DNA of 64,000 nt, taken from positions 124,001-188,000 of the forward strand of contig NZ_VCMV01000002.1 in the NCBI RefSeq assembly GCF_008757455.1, in the 5' to 3' direction. This stretch comes from Microvirga brassicacearum. Its GTDB lineage: Bacteria; Pseudomonadota; Alphaproteobacteria; Rhizobiales; Beijerinckiaceae. The translations under genes were made by a program, and so were the position numbers. The notes under the pieces were generated by a model. That model did not search any database and had not been told where the DNA came from. It saw nothing but the letters and a program-made list of their open reading frames with translations. Positions 1-9,086 of the stretch are shown here, in pieces (the stretch's first letter is position 1; every line of letters starts with the position of its first letter).

Positions 1-1500
1 ATCGATGACGATGAGGCCGGCCAGATCGCGCAGGCGAAGCTGGCGGGCGATTTCTTCCGCGGCCTCGAGATTCGTGCGGTAGGCCGTGTCCTCGATATTG
101 TGCTCCCGGGTGGAGCGGCCCGAGTTCACGTCGATCGAGACCAGCGCCTCGGTCGGGCTGATGACCAGATAGCCGCCGGATTTCAGCGTCACGTGGTTCG
201 AGAACATCGCGTCGAGCTGGGCTTCGACGCCGTGTTTGGCAAAGAGCGGCTGCGGATCGCGATAGGGCTGGACGATCTTGGCATGGCTCGGCATGAGCAT
301 GCGCATGAAGTCCTTGGCCTCGCGATAGCCGTCCTCGCCCGACACCGTGACGTCATCGATATCCTTGTTGTAGAGATCGCGGATGGCGCGCTTGATCAGC
401 GAGCCTTCCTCGTAGACGAGGGACGGTGCCGAGGAACTGAGCGTCAGCTCGCGCACGCTCTCCCAAAGCCGCATCAGGTATTCGTAGTCGCGCTTGATCT
501 CCGGCTTGGTGCGCGATGCGCCGGCGGTGCGCAGGATGATGCCCATGCCGTCCGGCACGGACAGGTCCTGGGCGATCTCCTTCAGGCGCTTGCGGTCGGC
601 CGCATTGGTGATCTTGCGGGAAATGCCGCCGCCGCGCCCCGTATTGGGCATGAGCACCGAATAGCGCCCCGCGAGCGACAGGTAGGTGGTGAGCGCCGCG
701 CCCTTGTTGCCGCGCTCTTCCTTGACGACCTGAACCAGCAGGATCTGGCGACGCTTGATGACTTCCTGGATCTTGTATTGCTTGCGCGGCACGCGCGGGC
801 GGTGAGGAATGTCCTCCTCGGCATCGCCGCCGCCGAGCTGCTCGACGATATGGTCGGGATCCTCTTCGCCGTGGTCGTCGTCATCATGATGGTCGTCGTG
901 CTCTTCCTCGTCCGAATGCTCCTCGCGAGCCTCGCTTGACGGGGCGGCCTCGGCCCAAGCCTCGCCGGAGGAGGGCGCTTCGCCTTCCGAGGATTGTTCG
1001 TCGCCGGATGCTTCGCCGGTCGTCAGAACGGTCGTGTCGCCGACAACCTCGAACTCGCCTTCCAGGATCGGTGCGCCGCCCTCAGGAGGCTCGACGCCTT
1101 CATCCGCGCCGATTTCCAAGGATGTGACGGCGGCATCGCCCCGCGAGCGCTTGGGCGCCGAGCGACGGCGACGATTGCGGCGCTGCTCCTCGTCGCGCTC
1201 TTCCTCGCGCTGAGCCTCGGCATCCGCTTCCAGCAGAGCCTGACGGTCGGCGACGGGGATTTGATAGTAATCCGGGTGGATTTCGCTGAAGGCGAGGAAA
1301 CCGTGGCGGTTGCCGCCATATTCCACGAATGCCGCCTGAAGGGACGGTTCGACCCGCGTTACCTTCGCCAGATAAATATTGCCCCGCAACTGTTTGCGGG
1401 TCGCCGACTCAAAGTCGAATTCCTCGACCTTTTGGCCGCGTACCACCACGACCCGGGTCTCTTCCGGGTGGGAGGCATCGATAAGCATCTTGTTTGCCAT
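1..1500 (-). CDS. rne: Ribonuclease E, N-terminal part (C-terminus beyond window)
   Basis: RNase E is the endonuclease that starts decay of many mRNAs and matures rRNA and tRNA; it also scaffolds the degradosome. Reading leftward from the ATG at 1500, the protein opens MANKMLIDASHPEETRVVV and GNIYLAKVTRVEPSLQAAFV, the start of the RNase E/G S1 domain. Residues about 95-230 are an Arg-rich then very acidic Asp/Glu/His-rich insertion, after which the S1 and catalytic sequence resumes (KRRQILLVQVVKEERGNKGA). VSIDVNSGR near residue 458 carries the catalytic Asp equivalent to D303 of E. coli; the second catalytic Asp region lies right at the window edge. About 500 codons are visible and the C-terminal scaffold is missing. 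The ATG was chosen because the family's N-terminus begins there. Confidence 0.95.
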   Translation of the reverse strand, partial: MANKMLIDASHPEETRVVVVRGQKVEEFDFESATRKQLRGNIYLAKVTRVEPSLQAAFVEYGGNRHGFLAFSEIHPDYYQIPVADRQALLEADAEAQREEERDEEQRRNRRRRSAPKRSRGDAAVTSLEIGADEGVEPPEGGAPILEGEFEVVGDTTVLTTGEASGDEQSSEGEAPSSGEAWAEAAPSSEAREEHSDEEEHDDHHDDDDHGEEDPDHIVEQLGGGDAEEDIPHRPRVPRKQYKIQEVIKRRQILLVQVVKEERGNKGAALTTYLSLAGRYSVLMPNTGRGGGISRKITNAADRKRLKEIAQDLSVPDGMGIILRTAGASRTKPEIKRDYEYLMRLWESVRELTLSSSAPSLVYEEGSLIKRAIRDLYNKDIDDVTVSGEDGYREAKDFMRMLMPSHAKIVQPYRDPQPLFAKHGVEAQLDAMFSNHVTLKSGGYLVISPTEALVSIDVNSGRSTREHNIEDTAYRTNLEAAEEIARQLRLRDLAGLIVID

Positions 1501-2133
1501 GTTGAACTCTCGACATGGCGACCGGGGCCAGAACCTGAGGCAGGAGCCGCGAAAGGGGCGGGTGGCCTCGCCGCGAAACTCGGCAGCGGGCCTGTATTGC
1601 GTTCAAATGTCTGTCGGTCGCCATCATGCGCCTCATTGGGGCGCATTCTGGGTTGAATTGGGCCGACGCCATGCCGGGTTGAGCGGAACATGGGCGGGCG
1701 CGAAACCGATCGCGCGCATTGAACGATGCTGAGACGATAGTCAGAACTGACTTCGCTAGCGCAACCATTCAACGACGGCCCTTTCGAAATCGATGAGCCA
1801 GACGAGGCTGGCCACCGGTATATACAGCGATCACATCGCCACTTTGCCTGTCCGTGAGCCTGTCGAGGTGACGCAGGGTCCAGAGGATCGATCAACACAA
1901 CCGTCTCCACGGACCCCGCCGCCAGATTCGGCCATGCCGGACGGGACGCCCATCAATACAGAGCCTCGGAGGCATTTGGCAAGATAAGATGCGGCCGCCG
2001 CCGCCGCCACCCCGAACGCGACTGTGCTGCGGACGCAACAGTGCTGCAATATGGTCCCTTTTGCCGTGACAATTCGTTAACCAAACCCTGCTTATGGGTT
2101 TATGAGGGGCACTCGAAACCATCGGCGCTCGGG
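1501..2133. other. Divergent intergenic region between rne and amiC
   Basis: This 633-base stretch separates rne (leftward) from amiC (rightward) and should hold both promoters and the rne 5' leader. RNase E leaders are commonly long and structured because the enzyme controls its own mRNA. The clearest structure is an inverted repeat at 1626-1646 (ATGCGCC, 7-base loop, GGCGCAT), about 130 bases upstream of the rne start and therefore possibly in its leader. I see no convincing gene here. A GTG in frame with amiC at 2041 could lengthen that protein but would bury its signal peptide. Confidence 0.5.
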
Positions 2134-3390
2134 ATGCACATCGGACGATTCTCCAACCTCTGCGGTTTTCTCCTGCTTGCGATGCTGTCCGTCGCGGGAA
2201 GCGGAATCGCGTGGGCGCAGAACGGCACCGGCGCTCCGAAACAGGCGGCCACCAGCGTTGTTGCCGCAGCGGTCGGCGTGCATGTCGAGGGCGACAGGAC
2301 GCAGTTCCGCGTCACCCTGTCGGAGCCGGTCGAGGCGCTGGCCCACCTGATGGAGGGGCCCGACCGGGTCATCGTCGATCTCCCCGAGGTGGCCTTCCAC
2401 CTCGCGGCCGAGAACGGGGCGAAGCGCGAAGGCGTCATTGCGTCCTACCGCTACGGGCTGTTCGCGCCCGGCCGCTCCCGCGTCGTCATCGATCTCGCCC
2501 AGCCGGCCATTGTGGCCGACATTCGCATTCAGGGCGATGCGCCGGGCGGCGCGTCCATCCTTGTGGTCGAGTTGAAGCGGGTCGAGCGGGACGAATTTCG
2601 CCGCGTACAGGCGGCGAGCATCGCGACCGCGGCCAAGACCTCGCCGACCCGTCAAAGCGCGGTCGAAAAGACCGATGAGCGACCGATCATCGTGATCGAT
2701 CCGGGCCATGGCGGTATCGATCCCGGCGCCAACGGCGCCAACGGGATCGTCGAGAAGGAATTGGTGCTCGTCTTTGCCCAGCAGTTGAAGAAAAAGCTCG
2801 ACAGCTCAGGGTATTACAGGGTTTTGCTGACACGCGACCAGGATGTTTTCATCTCGCTCGGCGACCGCGTTCGCGCCGCCAGATCGGCGAAGGCGGATCT
2901 GTTCATCTCGATCCACGCGGACTCGATCTCCGGCGGACAGGACGTCCGCGGATTGACCGTCTATACCGGCTCGGAGCGCGCCTCGGACGCGGATTCGGCA
3001 CGGCTGGCCGATCGCGAGAACAAGGCCGACGCGGCTGCCGGCATCGAAGCGAATGAGGGGCCCGATGAGATCCTGGACATCCTTCAGGAGCTGACTTCGC
3101 GGGAAACCCGCAGCTTCTCCCACCGCTTCGCCGGACGCCTCGTCGGTGAGCTCGACGCGGTGGCGCAACTGAACAAGAACCCGCGGCGCGAGGCAGGCTT
3201 CAAGGTCTTGCGCGCGCACGATGTGCCCTCCGTGCTGCTGGAGCTGGGTTATCTCTCCAGCCGCAAGGACCTCGACCTTCTCGTTTCGGACGAATGGCGC
3301 GGCAAGGCGATTGCCTCGATGGCGGTTGCCATCGACCGGTTCTTCGCCACACGGCTGGCGCGCCAGGGGGCTGCCGCAGTTTCACCATAG
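2134..3390 (+). CDS. amiC: N-acetylmuramoyl-L-alanine amidase, AmiC type (AMIN + Amidase_3)
   Basis: A periplasmic zinc amidase that cuts the bond between MurNAc and the stem peptide and helps daughter cells separate. The ATG at 2134 gives a clean signal peptide (hydrophobic core CGFLLLAMLSVAGSGIAWA), so I prefer it to an in-frame GTG at 2041. After the signal comes an AMIN domain (about residues 45-140), which targets amidases to the septum, then Amidase_3 from about residue 185. Visible zinc and catalytic elements are DPGHGG (His192), VEKE, SIHAD and the terminal LLELGYLS Glu. The length, 418 residues, suits AmiC. The gene is followed by mrcA, another peptidoglycan enzyme, 147 bases downstream. 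Confidence 0.93.
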   Translation: MHIGRFSNLCGFLLLAMLSVAGSGIAWAQNGTGAPKQAATSVVAAAVGVHVEGDRTQFRVTLSEPVEALAHLMEGPDRVIVDLPEVAFHLAAENGAKREGVIASYRYGLFAPGRSRVVIDLAQPAIVADIRIQGDAPGGASILVVELKRVERDEFRRVQAASIATAAKTSPTRQSAVEKTDERPIIVIDPGHGGIDPGANGANGIVEKELVLVFAQQLKKKLDSSGYYRVLLTRDQDVFISLGDRVRAARSAKADLFISIHADSISGGQDVRGLTVYTGSERASDADSARLADRENKADAAAGIEANEGPDEILDILQELTSRETRSFSHRFAGRLVGELDAVAQLNKNPRREAGFKVLRAHDVPSVLLELGYLSSRKDLDLLVSDEWRGKAIASMAVAIDRFFATRLARQGAAAVSP

Positions 3391-3537
3391 AAACCGTGTC
3401 GATATCCGTGGCGGGGACGTGATTCCTCGGCTACAGGGCAGATGGGCCATCGTGGAGCCGGTTGCTTGACAGCCGGGCTTTGCGTTTGCACACCAGCATA
3501 ACCGGGCGCGCCAGCGCCGAGAACGGAACATTTTCGG

Positions 3538-5961
3538 ATGCGCTTCGTCCTACGTTTCTTCGGATTTCTGTTCAGTATCGGAGCGATCTTTTTCCTGATC
3601 GGCGCCGCTGGTCTCGCATACGGCACGTGGATGTTCTCGAAGGACCTGCCGGATCACGCGCAGCTGGCCGATTACGAGCCGCCTGTCATGACCCGCGTCC
3701 ATGCCTCAGACGGCTCGCTGATCGCCGAATACGCCCGCGAGCGGCGGCTGCACATGCCGATCCAGGCGATGCCGAAGCGCGTCATCGAGGCGTTCCTGTC
3801 TGCCGAGGACAAGAATTTCTACAAGCATGCTGGCATCGATCCCGAGGGGATCGTGCGTGCGGTCGTCGCCAATCTCCGTTCCGGCGGCCGGCGCGAGCAG
3901 GGCGCTTCCACCATCACCCAGCAGGTCGCCAAGAACTTCCTGCTCTCGAACGAGCGCACCTACGAGCGCAAGATCCGCGAGGCGCTGCTGGCGCTGCGCA
4001 TCGAATCGACGTTCTCGAAAGACCGCATCCTCGAACTCTACCTGAACGAGATCTATCTCGGCCTCAGCAATTACGGCGTCGCGGCGGCAGCGCTCAATTA
4101 TTTCGGCAAGTCGGTTCATGAACTGACCGTCGCCGAGGCCGCCTATCTGGCGGCTTTGCCGAAAGCGCCGAACAATTATCACCCCTATCGCCAGAAGCAG
4201 GCGGCTATCGAGCGCCGCAACTGGGTCATCGATCGCATGGTCGATAACGGCTACATCAAACGCGAGGAAGCGGACGCCGCCAAGAAGGAGCCGCTGACCG
4301 TCAGCCCCCGCTCTGTTTCCCCCAACAGCATCGCGTCGGGGTACTTCGCCGAAGGCGTTCGCCGCGACATCGCGGATCGCTACGGCGAGGAAACCCTCTA
4401 TGAGGGCGGCCTTTTCATCCGCTCCACGTTGGACCCGCAGATGCAGGCGATGGCGCGCAAGGCGCTGGTCGACGGTCTTGTGCGCTTCGATCAGGCGCGG
4501 GGCTGGCGCGGCGCCCAGCAGAAGATCGACCTGACGGGTCGCGAATGGGGTCTCGCGCTTGCCGAAGTGCCGGTTCTCGGCGACGTGCAGCCCTGGCGTC
4601 TCGCGGTGGTGCTGGAGGTGTCCGGCGGGCGCGCCCGCATCGGACTTCAGCCCAGGAAGGCTGCATCGGGACAGGTCGTCGCCGAGCGTCAGACGGGCTT
4701 TGTCGGCGCCGAGGGCGTGAAATGGACACGCCGGACCGTGGAAAAAGCGCTTTCCACCGGGGATGTGGTTTATGTCGAGCCGATCGACGACAAAACCGAT
4801 CAGTTCCGTGTGCGTCAGATCCCGGAAATCTCCGGCGCGATCGTCGCCATGGATCCGTATACCGGACGTGTTCATGCCATGGTGGGTGGATTCTCGTTCG
4901 ACCAGAGCGAATTCAATCGCGCCAACCAGGCCATGCGCCAGCCCGGCTCATCGTTCAAGCCCATCGTCTACGCGACCGCTCTGGACAAGGGCTACACTCC
5001 GTCGAGCCAGGTGCTCGACGCGCCGTTCGTGCTGGATATGGGCCCCGGTCAGGCCGCCTGGGCGCCCTCGAACTATGATGGCAAATCAGCCGGCTTGCGC
5101 ACCCTGCGATACGGCGTCGAACACTCGAAGAACCTGATGACGGTGCGCCTCGCCAACGAGATCGGCATGCCGGCGATTTCGGAATATTCCCGCCGCTTCG
5201 GCGTTTACGACGATCTGTTGCCATTGTTGTCGATGTCGCTTGGTGCCGGCGAGACCACCGTGATGCGGATGACGGCGGCCTATTCGATGTTCGTGAACGG
5301 CGGACGGCGCATCAAGCCGACGCTCATCGACCGCATTCAGGATCGCTCGGGCAAGACCATCTATCGCCACGACGACCGCAAATGCGCAACGTGCGATGCG
5401 GCCGATTGGGATGGCGGCGCGGCGCCGAAGTTGACGGATAACCGTGAGCAGGTGATCGATCCGTTGACCGCCTACCAGATGACATCGCTTCTCGAAGGCG
5501 TCGTGCAGCGCGGCACGGCACAGAGCGTCAAGGTGGTTGGCAAGCCGCTCGCCGGCAAGACCGGCACCACCAACGACGCGAAGGACGTGTGGTTCGTCGG
5601 GTTCTCGCCCGATCTCGCGGTCGGCGTCTTCATCGGCTATGACAAGCCGGCCTCGCTCGGCAACGCCGCTACGGCGGGTCAATACGCGGCGCCGGTGTTC
5701 CGCGATTTCATGCAGATGGCGCTGAAAGAAAAGCCCGCGACGCCTTTCCGCGTGCCGCCCGGCATCAAGCTGATCCGCGTCAACGCCTCCACCGGCCTGC
5801 GCGCCGGATCGGGCGAGGGCGGCGGCGTCATCGTCGAGGCCTTCAAGCCGGGCACGGGTCCGCCGGAAAGCTACATCCCGGTCGAGGTCGACCCGCAGGC
5901 GGAGGCTCCGCCCGAAGCCTATCGGGCGGTCGCGCCCGGAAGCGTCGGCGGATTGTACTAG
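3538..5961 (+). CDS. mrcA: Penicillin-binding protein 1A (bifunctional glycosyltransferase/transpeptidase)
   Basis: A class A PBP of 807 residues that polymerises lipid II and cross-links glycan strands. An N-terminal membrane anchor (about residues 5-33) precedes the GT51 domain, with the catalytic Glu90 in AEDKNFYKHAGID and the motifs QGASTITQQVAKN and ILELYLNEIYLG. The PBP1A linker/OB region follows. The transpeptidase domain has the SxxK nucleophile (Ser471, Lys474 in GSSFKP), a Ser-x-Asn motif (SKN) and the KTG box at about 674 (GKTGTTNDAKDVWFVG). The C-terminus is rich in Gly and Pro. It is followed by prfB on the same strand after 114 bases, with a GC-rich hairpin at 5987-6006 but no strong T-run. 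Confidence 0.96.
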   Translation: MRFVLRFFGFLFSIGAIFFLIGAAGLAYGTWMFSKDLPDHAQLADYEPPVMTRVHASDGSLIAEYARERRLHMPIQAMPKRVIEAFLSAEDKNFYKHAGIDPEGIVRAVVANLRSGGRREQGASTITQQVAKNFLLSNERTYERKIREALLALRIESTFSKDRILELYLNEIYLGLSNYGVAAAALNYFGKSVHELTVAEAAYLAALPKAPNNYHPYRQKQAAIERRNWVIDRMVDNGYIKREEADAAKKEPLTVSPRSVSPNSIASGYFAEGVRRDIADRYGEETLYEGGLFIRSTLDPQMQAMARKALVDGLVRFDQARGWRGAQQKIDLTGREWGLALAEVPVLGDVQPWRLAVVLEVSGGRARIGLQPRKAASGQVVAERQTGFVGAEGVKWTRRTVEKALSTGDVVYVEPIDDKTDQFRVRQIPEISGAIVAMDPYTGRVHAMVGGFSFDQSEFNRANQAMRQPGSSFKPIVYATALDKGYTPSSQVLDAPFVLDMGPGQAAWAPSNYDGKSAGLRTLRYGVEHSKNLMTVRLANEIGMPAISEYSRRFGVYDDLLPLLSMSLGAGETTVMRMTAAYSMFVNGGRRIKPTLIDRIQDRSGKTIYRHDDRKCATCDAADWDGGAAPKLTDNREQVIDPLTAYQMTSLLEGVVQRGTAQSVKVVGKPLAGKTGTTNDAKDVWFVGFSPDLAVGVFIGYDKPASLGNAATAGQYAAPVFRDFMQMALKEKPATPFRVPPGIKLIRVNASTGLRAGSGEGGGVIVEAFKPGTGPPESYIPVEVDPQAEAPPEAYRAVAPGSVGGLY

Positions 5962-6075
5962 CTGACCCGATATCCATATGAGGAGACGCCGCGTCCGAGC
6001 GCGGCGCACTGCTTTACACGCCGCGGCGCTGATCCTATGACGCCGCGATATCTTTGACGGGAATCTCTCAAGACC

Positions 6076-7204
6076 ATGCGCGCCGAAATCGAACATCTCG
6101 TGGACGAAGCCAAGCAGTCGATCGGACTGCTGAGGAGGCATCTTTGACTGGGACAATGCCCAGCGCCGCCTCGCTGAACTGAATTCCTTCGCCGAAGACC
6201 CGGACCTCTGGAACGATGCGGACGCCGCGCAGAAGATCATGCGCGAGCGCACGTCGCTTGAAGACCAGATCTCCGCCATCAAGCGTTTCGAGCAGGATCT
6301 CGAGGATTCCATCACGCTCATCGAACTCGGCGATGCCGAGGGCGATGCGGCGACCGTGAAGGAAAGCGAAGAACATATCCGCGCCCTTCAGGCCGAGGCC
6401 GCGCGCCGTCAGGTCGAGACGCTGCTCTCCGGCGAGGCGGACAGCAACGACACCTACGTGGAAGTGCATTCCGGGGCGGGCGGCACCGAGAGCCAGGATT
6501 GGGCCTCGATGCTGCAGCGCATGTATGCGCGCTGGGGCGAGCGCCGGGGCTACAAGGTCGAATTGCTGGAAATCACCGATGGTGAAGAGGCCGGCATCAA
6601 GAGCGCCACGCTCCTGATCAAAGGGCACAACGCCTATGGCTGGCTCAAGACCGAATCCGGCGTTCACCGGCTTGTGCGCATTTCGCCCTACGATTCGAAT
6701 GCCCGCCGGCATACGAGCTTCGCGTCCGTGTGGGTTTATCCGGTGGTCGATGACCGCATCAACATCGAGATCAAGGAATCCGATTGCCGGATCGACACCT
6801 TCCGGTCATCCGGCGCCGGCGGCCAGCACGTGAACACGACCGATTCCGCGGTCCGCATCACCCATATCCCGAGCGGAATCGTGGTGGCGTGCCAGCAGGA
6901 GCGCTCGCAACACAAGAACCGGGCGACCGCCTGGAACATGCTGCGCGCGCGCCTCTATGAGGCCGAGCTGAAACGACGCGAGGAGAAAGCCAACGCCGAG
7001 GCCGCCTCCAAGTCGGAGATCGGCTGGGGCCACCAGATCCGCTCCTACGTCCTGCAGCCCTACCAGATGGTCAAGGACCTGCGCACTGGCGCGCAATCCA
7101 CCAGCCCTCAGGATGTGCTGGACGGCGACATCGACCTGTTCATCGAGGCATCGCTGGCGCAGCGCGTGTTCGGCAACGGAACCGAGGTCGAGGATATCGA
7201 TTAG
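6076..7204 (+). CDS. prfB: Peptide chain release factor 2, with +1 programmed frameshift
   Basis: RF2 reads UGA and UAA stops and triggers peptide release. Translation starts at ATG 6076, runs 23 codons to CTT (6142-6144) and meets an in-frame TGA at 6145-6147. Shifting by +1 (skipping base 6145) continues from GAC TGG GAC into the long frame ending at TAG 7202-7204, so the gene is join(6076..6144, 6146..7204), 375 residues. Domain markers are the GGQ motif at 248-250 ([15 protein letters not shown]) and the stop-reading loop [20 protein letters not shown], in which the family's SPF tripeptide is SPY at about 203-205. The lengths and GGQ position match E. coli RF2 closely. The stop codon coincides with the start of a repeat element. 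Confidence 0.97.
6133..6148 (+). promoter_or_regulatory. prfB: prfB programmed +1 frameshift site
   Basis: An internal Shine-Dalgarno AGGAGG (6133-6138) is followed by CAT, the slippery codon CTT, the stop TGA and a C. This is the canonical autoregulatory site: when RF2 is scarce, slow termination at TGA lets the ribosome slip +1 on CTT and make more RF2. The spacing of three bases between the AGGAGG and CTT is the same as in E. coli. Confidence 0.97.
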
Positions 7205-7305
7205 AGCCTGATCCGGCGAAGTGGATACCGGTTCACGGAGAGATCATGCGCCAAAACAGAGAGCTAGAGCCGGATCAGATTCGAAGAAACTGAATCCGAC
7301 TCTAG
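7202..7305. repeat. Repeat family A, full copy, starting at the prfB stop codon
   Basis: An element of about 104 bases opens with TAGAGC, whose TAG is the prfB stop, and closes with CTCTAG, so both ends read TAGAG on their own strand. It contains the phrases GTGGATACCGGTT and GAGATCATGCGCC and an internal hairpin formed by AGAGCCGGATCAG and CTGAATCCGACTCT. It resembles, from memory, a palindromic repeat common in Rhizobiales intergenic DNA. Shorter relatives are at 33521-33603 and 53588-53634. Confidence 0.75.
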
Positions 7306-7321
7306 GGACGAGCGGGCCGCG

Positions 7322-8503
7322 TCAGATGATCAGGAAGTGGCTGGCGTTGACGACGTCGGTCACGACCTGAAACGAGGCGATCTTGATTGATGCCTCGGGC
7401 CCCGACCCGTCCGGGTCGTAGAAGAGACCGTCCGAGTGCCCGCCGTCATACAGAATGCGGGTGGCGGCGGAAGTCGCTTTCGCGCCAATTTCGAAGACCC
7501 CCGCCGCGAGTGCACCTTTTGGACCCAGCTTGGCAAAGATTGCGCCAGACAGGTGGATCCAGTCGATTTTTTCGAAATTGTAGATCACATCCGCTCCGTC
7601 AGAGGACGGATCCGTATCGAAGCGGAAGATGTCACGGCCTGTGCCGCCGATCAGAACGTCCGATCCGCTGCCTCCGGACAGCACATCGTCTCCCGATAAC
7701 CCAAGCAGACGATCATCGCCGCCGCCGCCGGAAATCACATCCTTGCCGCCAGTGCCCTGGATAACGTCCGATCCGGCCTTTCCTTTGAGCGTCAAGATTT
7801 CCTTCTTGGCGTTCCAATGCCAGCTTTTTACGTGTTTGGCGTCAGAGCGGCCGGTTCCGTAGAGCGCGCGGATTGCCTGGAGGTCGAACGGGGCCAACTT
7901 TGTCGGGGAGGCATCCCCGTCCGAGGTGTATGCCATTACTGAATATTTGACGCTGTCATATTGCGTAGACATGATGGAATTGTTGTAGTTCGATGTATTG
8001 AACGGATGCTTCAAGCCAAGGGCATGCCCTATTTCATGAAGCAAGATATAAGTTTTGAATGCTTTGTCCCTCCTGAATGTCTCAGAATATTCCGTATTCA
8101 TGTAAACGTTGCCGGCATAAGGATAAAAATGCGTATGAGTGTTGGGCTCGCCGTAGGGCGAATAATTGCTGGGGTGATAGGCGAAAGCAGATTGGGTTCC
8201 AGGTTGCGGAATCCAGCTGAACTGGATATCGCCATGATCCTTTTTTGCTTCCAGGAAGCGGACACCTGACGCGTCACCCCATTGTTTGAGCGCAGCCTTC
8301 GCGTCGATCCTGTCCTGCGCTGAAAACGCCCGCCACTTTTTCTCATCCTCGGGCCACGACTTTCGATCGTCCTCCGGCATGAAGGTAGGAAATGAAAAGG
8401 TGAGAAAGACCGGCTTCTTGCTGGTCTTAAGCGTGCCGAAGCTGGTGACCCACGAAGAACCCGACAGAATTCCGCGGTAGTTGGAAACAATGTTCTCGCC
8501 CAT
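7322..8503 (-). CDS. Serralysin-like M10 metalloprotease with RTX repeats (short form)
   Basis: A predicted secreted zinc endopeptidase of 393 residues. The zinc site [11 protein letters not shown] begins at His156 and the metzincin Met-turn is YSVMAY. The following block ([20 protein letters not shown] and similar nonapeptides) is a calcium-binding RTX beta-roll, and the C-terminus resembles the serralysin C domain. There is no N-terminal signal peptide, as expected for type I secretion through a C-terminal signal, but no type I transporter genes are in the window. Parts of the gene are much less GC-rich than the neighbours (22 of 60 G+C at 8041-8100 and 25 of 60 at 7921-7980), suggesting acquisition. 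The ATG at 8503 has no strong Shine-Dalgarno. The substrate is unknown. Confidence 0.88.
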   Translation of the reverse strand: MGENIVSNYRGILSGSSWVTSFGTLKTSKKPVFLTFSFPTFMPEDDRKSWPEDEKKWRAFSAQDRIDAKAALKQWGDASGVRFLEAKKDHGDIQFSWIPQPGTQSAFAYHPSNYSPYGEPNTHTHFYPYAGNVYMNTEYSETFRRDKAFKTYILLHEIGHALGLKHPFNTSNYNNSIMSTQYDSVKYSVMAYTSDGDASPTKLAPFDLQAIRALYGTGRSDAKHVKSWHWNAKKEILTLKGKAGSDVIQGTGGKDVISGGGGDDRLLGLSGDDVLSGGSGSDVLIGGTGRDIFRFDTDPSSDGADVIYNFEKIDWIHLSGAIFAKLGPKGALAAGVFEIGAKATSAATRILYDGGHSDGLFYDPDGSGPEASIKIASFQVVTDVVNASHFLII

Positions 8504-8621
8504 GGGCCCATCTCTAAACTATGAAATATCGTTGCAATTCCATAACTGAGATCGGCATTCGAACAAAGTTCTTTTTCTAAGGTCAGTGTGCGGTGCGTCG
8601 GACGAGATGCCGCCTGCCAGC

Positions 8622-9086
8622 CTAAAGCGCCTTCGCGGCCGCGAGAACTTCCTCAGCGTGACCCGGCACCTTCACCTTTTCCCAGACCCGCGCGATCTTG
8701 CCGTTGCGGTCGATCAGCATCGTGGTCCGTTCGACGCCCATATACTTGCGGCCATACATGCTTTTCTGGGCCCAGACGCCGTAAGCCTCGAGCATGGACT
8801 TGCCCTCGTCGGATGCGAGAGCGAAATCGAGCCCGTATTTCGACCGGAACTTGTCGTGACTCTTCATCGCATCCGGCGAGACGCCGATGATCTCGGTGCC
8901 GGCCGCCTCGAATTCGCTCTTGAGAGCCTGAAAATTCTTCGCCTCGAGGGTGCAGCCGCTGGTGTCGTCCTTCGGGTAGAAATACAGCACGACCTTCTTG
9001 CCCTTCAGGCCGTCGAGGGTGAGCTCTCGTCCGTCGGTTGCCGGAAGAGTGAAAGCCGGGGCGTCATCGCCTGCTGCCAAGGTCAT
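8622..9086 (-). CDS. bcp: Bcp/PrxQ-type thiol peroxidase (one-cysteine form)
   Basis: A peroxiredoxin that reduces hydrogen peroxide and organic hydroperoxides. The start at 9086 follows AAAGGAAGG, a strong ribosome site, and gives the family N-terminus MTLAAGDDAPAFTLPATDG; a longer reading frame upstream is not needed. The thioredoxin-fold core is VVLYFYPKDDTSGCTLEAK, with peroxidatic Cys45. The resolving cysteine that E. coli Bcp has five residues later is Lys50 here, and the 154-residue protein has no other cysteine, so recycling must use an outside thiol. It is divergent from the AsmA-like gene, with 148 bases between. Confidence 0.92.
   Translation of the reverse strand: MTLAAGDDAPAFTLPATDGRELTLDGLKGKKVVLYFYPKDDTSGCTLEAKNFQALKSEFEAAGTEIIGVSPDAMKSHDKFRSKYGLDFALASDEGKSMLEAYGVWAQKSMYGRKYMGVERTTMLIDRNGKIARVWEKVKVPGHAEEVLAAAKAL

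Noticed and set aside
2041-2133. GTG start at 2041 for amiC
   Set aside because: It would put 31 residues in front of a clear signal peptide.
6050-6056. A second CTTTGAC in the prfB leader, like a decoy frameshift site
   Set aside because: It lies before the start codon, lacks AGGAGG at the right spacing and is most likely chance.
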